64,000 nt of DNA. It comes from Erythrobacter oryzae (GTDB lineage Bacteria; Pseudomonadota; Alphaproteobacteria; Sphingomonadales; Sphingomonadaceae). This document shows, one piece after another, positions 58,990-64,000 of the stretch; position 1 is the first letter of the stretch; each line of letters starts with the position of its first letter. The notes under the pieces are model-generated. The model ran no database searches, had not been told where the DNA came from, and worked only from the letters and a program-made list of their open reading frames with translations. A program made the translations under genes and the position numbers. The DNA lies in assembly GCF_030271515.1 (NCBI RefSeq), contig NZ_JASCXI010000002.1, forward strand, positions 496,001 to 560,000, written 5' to 3'.

Positions 58990-59455
58990 GGAAGGCGAGC
59001 TGGCGGGCTTCTTGCCCTACCAGCTTTCGGTCACCTCCAACGCGGTCAGCAGCCTGATCGCCGAGCGCTATCGCAAGCGGTTCGGCCTCAAGATCCCCGA
59101 ATGGCGGGTGATGGCCGTGCTGGGCGATGCGGGCACCATGACGCAGCGCGCGCTGACGGCGGCGACGGTGATGGACAAGGTCGCGGTCAACCGGGCGGTC
59201 AAGGTGCTGGAAGACCGTGGGCTTATCGCGCGCGTGCCCAATCCCGGGGATGGCCGCTCGCACCTCCTGGCGCTGACCGCCGAGGGCCGCGCGATCCATG
59301 CCGAGGTTATGCCGCTGGCGCGCGCGACCGAGCGCGAGCTGCTCGAAGGCTTCGGCGAAGTGGAGGAGGCGGAGCTGCGCGATCTGCTGGCGCGGCTGAG
59401 GGCGCGGGCGGAGCGGCTCGGCGGCCCGGCACCCGAAGGGCCGGAGCAGGACTGA
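58982..59455 (+). CDS. MarR-family transcriptional regulator
   Basis: The 157-residue winged-helix protein has the MarR layout: an N-terminal helix pair (YQLSVTSNAVSSLIAERYRKRFGLKIPEWRVMAVL), an HTH (TQRALTAATVMDKVAVNRAVKVLEDRGLIARVPNPGDGRSHLLALTAEG) and a C-terminal dimer helix. It probably senses an acyl-CoA or aromatic ligand and controls the enoyl-CoA hydratase operon. Its ATG lies within the enoyl-CoA hydratase gene (8-bp overlap), so the two are cotranscribed. Confidence 0.85.
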   Translation: MSEEGELAGFLPYQLSVTSNAVSSLIAERYRKRFGLKIPEWRVMAVLGDAGTMTQRALTAATVMDKVAVNRAVKVLEDRGLIARVPNPGDGRSHLLALTAEGRAIHAEVMPLARATERELLEGFGEVEEAELRDLLARLRARAERLGGPAPEGPEQD

Positions 59456-59479
59456 TCCCGCTCCGGCCGTCCCGGGTCG

Positions 59480-60490
59480 TTATTTGCCGACGTTCGAGTT
59501 GACGAGGTTGTCGCTGATCGAACAGGCCGCAGGACCGAGAATGACGACGAACAGCGTCGGAAGGATGAACACGATCAGCGGCACGGTCATGATCGCGGGC
59601 AGACGCGCGGCCTTCTCCTCGGCGCGCATCATGCGCTCGTTGCGGAATTCGGCCGAGAGCACGCGCAGCGCCGAGGCGAGCGGGGTGCCGTAACGTTCGG
59701 TCTGGACCATGGTGGTGACCACGCCCTTCACCGCCTCGAGATTGACACGGTAGGCGAGGTTGTTGAACGCCAGGCGCCGCTCGTTGAGGAACGAGAGTTC
59801 GATCGCGGTCAGGGCGAATTCGTCGCCCAGTTCGGGATAGGCGCGGCCCAGTTCCTTGGCGACGCGGTTGAACGAGGCGTCGACCGTGAGACCGGCCTCG
59901 GCGCAGATCACCAGAAGGTCGAGCGCATCGGGCAGGCCCTTCTGGATTTCCTTGGTGCGTTTGGTCGCCTTGTTGCTGAGGTAGAGTTCCGGGCCCTTGT
60001 AGGACAGGAACACTGACATCGCGAAGGCGCCGAGCCGGGTCATCGGGCCCCAGTCGGGCCAGAATTCGACGACATAGATCAAGAGGCCCATGATCCCGCC
60101 GACTACGATCGGCGCGATCGCGCGCATGCCGATGATCAGCACCGCGAGTTCCTTGTTACGGTAGCCCGCATGCGCCAGCTTCTGCTGGATGGTCTTGATC
60201 TGGCTGTCCTGAAGGACGTTGAACCGGTCGAGGCTGTTCTTGACCTTGTCGGTCGTGTCGGTGCGGCGGACCAGGCTGGTGCGCTTCTTGGAGGCCGAAG
60301 TGACAATCCCCGCCTTCAATTGCTCGCGCCGCCCCTCGAGCGCCTTGACGCGCTTGGCCATGGGATCGCGGATGGTGACGGCTGCATAGATCGCCAGCAG
60401 GGTCGCAAAGGCGGCCATGCCGACGAGCAAGGTTCCGACGAGGATGACGTCGAAGCCGAGCAGCGTGGGTCCTGAGGGTTGATCGATCAT
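59480..60490 (-). CDS. tadC: Tad pilus inner-membrane protein TadC (T2SSF domain)
   Basis: The 336-residue membrane protein has a type II secretion F domain (about 165-310, KGLPDALDLLVICAEAGLTVDASFNRVAKEL), one N-terminal transmembrane helix and more at the middle and C-terminus. It lies after tadB on the minus strand with 18 bp between. With TadB it forms the inner-membrane platform of the Tad/Flp pilus. The stop is convergent with marR at 59455. Confidence 0.9.
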   Translation of the reverse strand: MIDQPSGPTLLGFDVILVGTLLVGMAAFATLLAIYAAVTIRDPMAKRVKALEGRREQLKAGIVTSASKKRTSLVRRTDTTDKVKNSLDRFNVLQDSQIKTIQQKLAHAGYRNKELAVLIIGMRAIAPIVVGGIMGLLIYVVEFWPDWGPMTRLGAFAMSVFLSYKGPELYLSNKATKRTKEIQKGLPDALDLLVICAEAGLTVDASFNRVAKELGRAYPELGDEFALTAIELSFLNERRLAFNNLAYRVNLEAVKGVVTTMVQTERYGTPLASALRVLSAEFRNERMMRAEEKAARLPAIMTVPLIVFILPTLFVVILGPAACSISDNLVNSNVGK

Positions 60491-60508
60491 GGTACTCGTG
60501 CCCCCGCC

Positions 60509-61480
60509 TCAGATCTCGAAGTTGACCATCTTGGCCATGATGAACACGCCAAGGCCCATCCACACGCCCGCGCCCAGCCCGGCGACGATCAGGCGATCGT
60601 CGGTGAAGAAGGGGTACATGTAGTTCGGGTTGATGTAGAAGATCGCGCCGAACACGAGGAACGGCAGCGAGCCGACGATATAGGCCGAGGCCTTGGATTC
60701 CGAGCTCATCGCGCGGATCTTGAGCTTCATCTGCGCGCGCTTGCGTAGCACGTCGGCGAGGTTCGAGAGCGTTTCGGCAAGGTTGCCCCCGGTCTCGCGC
60801 TGGATCGCCAGCGTGATCGTGAAGAAGTTGAATTCGGCGATCCCGAGCTTGTCGGCGGTGTCCTGGAGCGCGTCCTCCATGGTCTTGCCGACCTTGATGC
60901 GGTCGATCACGCTCTTGAATTCATAGCCGACGGGGCCCGGCACTTCGCTCGATACGATGCCGAGCGTCTCGGTCACCGGCAGACCCGAGCGCAGGCCGCG
61001 CACAAGCAGCTCGATGCCGTCGGGGAACTTGTTGATGAACTGGTTGGTGCGGCGGTTGATGAGGTAGCCGACCACCAGGTGCGGCAGCCCCGCGCCCACG
61101 AACAGCCCGACACCCAGCGACAGCACCGGCGCCCGGCTGAGCACGAAGACCAGCACTGCCAGCCCGATCGACAGCCCGGCCGAGATGTAGAGATATTGCG
61201 AGACCGTCCAGCTCTTGCCGGTGCGGTTGAGGCGCATCTGCAGCGCTTCCATGCGCGAGCCGGAGCCGGCGACCTTGTAGGTCTTGGGCTTGCGTGCGGC
61301 GACCGCGCGCTTGAACTGCGCATCGACCTTGGCATCGAGGCTCTCGGAGTGGCGATAGCGCACCGCCTGCATCCGGCGCTTCTGCGCCTTGGAGACGCCC
61401 GACCCGGCGATGACCGCATAGCCCGCGACCAGCACGGCGAAGATCACCAGCGTGATGAGCAGGGTTTGGAAAAAGTCCAT
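60509..61480 (-). CDS. tadB: Tad pilus inner-membrane protein TadB (T2SSF domain)
   Basis: The 323-residue protein has an N-terminal transmembrane helix, a paired helix region (about 80-125) and a T2SSF domain (FPDGIELLVRGLRSGLPVTETLGIVSSEV). It resembles TadB, partner of TadC. The gap of about 134 bp to cpaE upstream holds a small GC hairpin (61502-61518) but no gene; tadA (the ATPase) normally found between cpaE and tadB is not present there. Confidence 0.9.
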   Translation of the reverse strand: MDFFQTLLITLVIFAVLVAGYAVIAGSGVSKAQKRRMQAVRYRHSESLDAKVDAQFKRAVAARKPKTYKVAGSGSRMEALQMRLNRTGKSWTVSQYLYISAGLSIGLAVLVFVLSRAPVLSLGVGLFVGAGLPHLVVGYLINRRTNQFINKFPDGIELLVRGLRSGLPVTETLGIVSSEVPGPVGYEFKSVIDRIKVGKTMEDALQDTADKLGIAEFNFFTITLAIQRETGGNLAETLSNLADVLRKRAQMKLKIRAMSSESKASAYIVGSLPFLVFGAIFYINPNYMYPFFTDDRLIVAGLGAGVWMGLGVFIMAKMVNFEI

Positions 61481-61614
61481 GCTGTCGTTTCCTGCCTCGC
61501 GCCGCCGGGAAGCGGCGGGTTCCTGTCCTCAAAGTCCGCCCGGGGGCGGGGTGCCGCGGCCGGGGCGGGCGGGGGGCTTTCGCCTTGCCCCGCCTGCCAC
61601 CGGCCATGCGGCGA

Positions 61615-62898
61615 TCAGTCGGCCTTGGTCAGATCGACCTTCGGCTTCTTGGCGAGCATCGACTTGAAGTCGAAGTTGCCGAGCAGCGACTTCTTGTCGC
61701 CGCCGCCCGCCGCCGGCAGATCGTCGGCGCTCGCACCGATCACGCGCTCGGCGATCTGGCGGATTGCCGCGGTCGCCTTGCTCGAGCGGTTGGCATCGAC
61801 GAACACCTGACCCAGCTTGGCCGCATTCGAGGCCGCCTTGATGTCGTAGGGGATCACGAAATCGACCTTGCGCTCGATCGAGGCCTCGAAATCGGCCTTG
61901 CTGATCTCCGACAGGCTCGGCTGGACCTTGTTGGCCACGATCATCGGGTGAGCGTGCGAAGCGTTCGACTTGAGCCACGAAAGGATGCGGATCGTGTCAC
62001 GCGCCGAGGCGAGGGTGAGCTCGCAGGTCAGCACCACCAGGTTCACGTCAGCCAGCAGCTGCGGGAAGTTGATGAGCATGTTGCGCGGCAGGTCGATGAC
62101 CGTCATCTCGAAGGCCTGACGGAACTCGTCCTCCAGCTGCACGAAGGCCGAACCATCGGTCATCAGCGGCTGGTTGATCGGAGCTTCGGCCGAGAGGATC
62201 GACAGGTTGTCACCGGCGCGCACCATGGCGCGTTCGATAAACAATGGGTCGATGCGGCTCGGGTTCTCGATCGCGTCGGTGAGGCCGCGGCCGGGCTCGA
62301 GATCGAGCGCCAGCGCGCCGGTCCCGAAGTGCACGTCGAGATCGAGCAGCGCGGTCGGGGCCTTGTGTGCCTCGGAGAAGAGCCAGGCGAGCGAGGTCGC
62401 CAGGGTCGAGGCACCCACGCCGCCGCGCGTTCCCACGATTGCGGTCGAGATGTGGCGCTTGGTGCCGTCACCGTCACCCGCCTTGGGGCTCATGAACACC
62501 GCGAGCGCCTGGTTCAGGGCATCATGCACGGCCTGCGGCGAGAGCGGCTTCAGGAGGTAGTCGTGGATCCCGCTCGCGAGCAGATCGCGATAGAGGCGCA
62601 CGTCGTTGACCTGGCCGATGGCGATCACCACCGTGCCCGGCTCGCACACTTCTGCGAGGGCGTTGATGTCGTTGAGCGGATCGCCGCTTTCCGACAGGTC
62701 GACCACGAGGATCGCCGGCGAGGCGCTGACCGAGAGCGATTGCACCGCATTGCGCAGGCCGCCCTTGTTGCACTTTTCCGGCTGCCAGCCGAGCTCGATC
62801 ACCACCGGACGCAGCACGTCGAGCGCGTTGTCGTCGCAGATATAGGCCGAGAAGGGGTCGCGGTTGCCGGGCAGGCCCGATTTCCAGGGAGCATTCAT
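61615..62898 (-). CDS. cpaE: Pilus assembly ATPase-like protein CpaE/TadZ
   Basis: The 427-residue protein has an N-terminal receiver-like domain (about 13-130, VLRPVVIELGWQPEK through YLLKPLSPQAVHDAL) and a MinD/ParA-type ATPase fold with a deviant Walker A (GTRGGVGASTLATS, about residues 156-169) and VIDLPRN as a Walker B-like strand. It localises the Tad pilus machine. It begins 3 bp after the cpaD stop. Confidence 0.9.
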   Translation of the reverse strand: MNAPWKSGLPGNRDPFSAYICDDNALDVLRPVVIELGWQPEKCNKGGLRNAVQSLSVSASPAILVVDLSESGDPLNDINALAEVCEPGTVVIAIGQVNDVRLYRDLLASGIHDYLLKPLSPQAVHDALNQALAVFMSPKAGDGDGTKRHISTAIVGTRGGVGASTLATSLAWLFSEAHKAPTALLDLDVHFGTGALALDLEPGRGLTDAIENPSRIDPLFIERAMVRAGDNLSILSAEAPINQPLMTDGSAFVQLEDEFRQAFEMTVIDLPRNMLINFPQLLADVNLVVLTCELTLASARDTIRILSWLKSNASHAHPMIVANKVQPSLSEISKADFEASIERKVDFVIPYDIKAASNAAKLGQVFVDANRSSKATAAIRQIAERVIGASADDLPAAGGGDKKSLLGNFDFKSMLAKKPKVDLTKAD

Positions 62899-62901
62899 GG
62901 C

Positions 62902-63585
62902 TTAGTTACCTCCTCCGCCCGAGCCTGCGGCGCCGGCGTCCTTGAGACCACCCTTGCCGGTCGGATCCATTTCACGATAGGTCGAGATCGCCTTGTTCGA
63001 GGTCGCGATCACGGTCTCGCCCGAACCCTGCTTGCCTTCGAGCAGGTCCTGCGGATCGGCGACCATCGCGGCGATGTTGCTGTTCACGGCGCAGCCGAAA
63101 TTGGGGCTGGTGCCGTTGGTGTAGTTCATGTCGGACTTGGCCGACCAGTCTGGGCAGCCCGGAACGCTGGCGCTCGAGCGGGTGATGACGACACGCGCCT
63201 GGCCCGGCTGGACGAAGCCCGGCGTGACGGGCGCGGAATCGCTGATCATCAGGCCATAGCGCGCCGCAAGGTCGCGCACCGCGGCGGTCACCGCCGGGTT
63301 CTGGCTCGGGTTCTCGACCGCGATCCGGTCACCGTAGCGAAGGTCCATCGTCTCGAACCAGCCGTTCAAACGCTGCTGTTCGGAGAGCGGCAGGCCCGAG
63401 GCGTTGGTGTTGACGTCGAGCACCATGTTGGTGCGCTCGACCACCGGCTGCTTGACGCTGTAGAGTGTCGTGTTCTCGGGCATCCCGCCGCAACCGGCAA
63501 GGCCGAGGCCCAGCGCCAACGCGAGAGCGAGCTTGAGCTTGGGGGCGGGCCCGCGGGCCGGCCGGTTCATTCGTGCATTCGGCAT
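62902..63585 (-). CDS. cpaD: Tad pilus lipoprotein CpaD
   Basis: The 227-residue protein has a lipoprotein signal (LALGLGLAGC, lipidated C32) and a CpaD domain (LPLSEQQRLNGWFETMDLRYGDRIAVENPS, VVITRSSASVPGCPDWS, NFGCAVNSNIAAMVADPQDL). It is an outer-membrane-linked factor that aids the CpaC secretin. The C-terminus ends in a Gly-rich tail. It sits between cpaC and cpaE on the minus strand, in the usual Tad gene order. Confidence 0.9.
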   Translation of the reverse strand: MPNARMNRPARGPAPKLKLALALALGLGLAGCGGMPENTTLYSVKQPVVERTNMVLDVNTNASGLPLSEQQRLNGWFETMDLRYGDRIAVENPSQNPAVTAAVRDLAARYGLMISDSAPVTPGFVQPGQARVVITRSSASVPGCPDWSAKSDMNYTNGTSPNFGCAVNSNIAAMVADPQDLLEGKQGSGETVIATSNKAISTYREMDPTGKGGLKDAGAAGSGGGGN

Positions 63586-63603
63586 TTTGGCACCTTTCTC
63601 GCG

Positions 63604-64000
63604 TTAGAGGCTGAAACCGGGGGCGGGCGCATCGGCCTTGGCCGACCGCTCGGGACGACGGGCCTTCTTCTCGGCGCGGCGCGGCTTTTCCTCGCCGTTC
63701 GGGACGATCGCAGACGGATCGGCTTCGCTCACCTTGGGCGCCGGCGCTTCGGGCTGGGCCGCGCTCGGGCCCGGACGCGCTTCGCCCGAGACACCGGCGT
63801 TTTCCTTGTAGCCGAGCAGCTGCTGGAACTCGTTGGCGGTATGGAAACCGTCGGTCGGCAGCTTGATGTCCTTGGCGTCGACCGGCTTCACCAGATAGGG
63901 GGTAACGATGATCACCAGCTCGGTCTCGCCCTTGCGGAACTGCCGGCTGCGGAACAGGTTGCCGAGGATCGGCACGTCACCCACACCCGGCGCCTTGTCG
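63604..64000 (-). CDS. cpaC: Tad pilus secretin CpaC (C-terminal part; runs off window)
   Basis: The frame is open to the window end. Visible are the end of the secretin core (GDVPILGNLFRSRQFRKGETELVIIVTPYLVKPV) and a C-terminal extension rich in Ala, Pro, Lys and Glu. Secretin CpaC forms the outer-membrane ring of the Tad pilus. The N-terminal part lies beyond the window. Confidence 0.85.
   Translation of the reverse strand, partial: DKAPGVGDVPILGNLFRSRQFRKGETELVIIVTPYLVKPVDAKDIKLPTDGFHTANEFQQLLGYKENAGVSGEARPGPSAAQPEAPAPKVSEADPSAIVPNGEEKPRRAEKKARRPERSAKADAPAPGFSL

Noticed and set aside
60491..61614. A tadA ATPase between cpaE and tadB
   Set aside because: The gap between cpaE and tadB is only about 134 bp and holds no gene, so tadA must lie elsewhere.

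Overview
The window is a high-GC, gene-dense chromosomal segment that looks alphaproteobacterial, most likely Sphingomonadales (an Erythrobacter/Porphyrobacter-type bacterium). This rests on the ccoNOQP-ccoGHIS arrangement, large TonB-dependent receptors next to 2-oxoglutarate oxygenases, an acs-crbR-crbS acetate module, Tad pilus genes, and many ATGA/TGATG overlaps between cotranscribed genes. The taxonomy is inferred from gene style, not from a marker gene. No rRNA, tRNA, CRISPR array, insertion sequence or prophage was seen.

Layout. (1) 2-11442: a redox island. On the plus strand, an outer-membrane barrel is coupled to a secreted decaheme cytochrome with a C-terminal LVIVD propeller. Convergent to it is a four-gene minus-strand operon: an FAD oxidoreductase fused to two cyclic-nucleotide-binding domains and a four-cluster ferredoxin, a probable di-heme cytochrome b, an FHA-TM-decaheme cytochrome, and a class III cyclic-nucleotide phosphodiesterase. 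(2) 11553-17395: a CcmI-like TPR protein, a small OM barrel, a PAP2 enzyme, gdhA and hemN. (3) 17440-27147: the cbb3 oxidase region (ccoNOQP, ccoGHIS and a tiny Cys/His protein), an FNR/FixK-type regulator, and ompW, with FNR boxes before ccoN and between the regulator and ompW. (4) 27232-27273: a perfect 42-bp palindrome containing a consensus parS site. (5) 27292-36571: acetate use (DcaP-like porin, acs, crbR, crbS) and an MHS-type transporter. (6) 36702-45722: a META lipoprotein, a small hypothetical, a 33-bp-arm hairpin element, an M16 protease, a penicillin-acylase-family hydrolase and clpB. (7) 45802-55449: two TonB-dependent receptors flanking two 2OG oxygenase-type genes. (8) 55742-59455: thiolase, SDR, enoyl-CoA hydratase and MarR, a fatty-acid/acyl-CoA module. 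(9) 59480-64000: tadC, tadB, cpaE, cpaD and the end of cpaC, running off the window.

How it fits together. The redox island can be read as a trans-envelope electron path: NAD(P)H to FAD, [4Fe-4S] clusters, b hemes, inner-membrane-anchored decaheme, then the outer-membrane barrel and second decaheme. It carries three built-in signalling features: tandem cNMP-binding domains, an FHA domain and a cNMP phosphodiesterase. Every piece is readable from sequence, but the assembled pathway and its control are inference, and this is the strongest candidate for an undescribed system here. The neighbouring cbb3 oxidase, HemN, FNR-type regulator and OmpW form a low-oxygen respiration block, and the CcmI-like protein could support maturation of the many c hemes.
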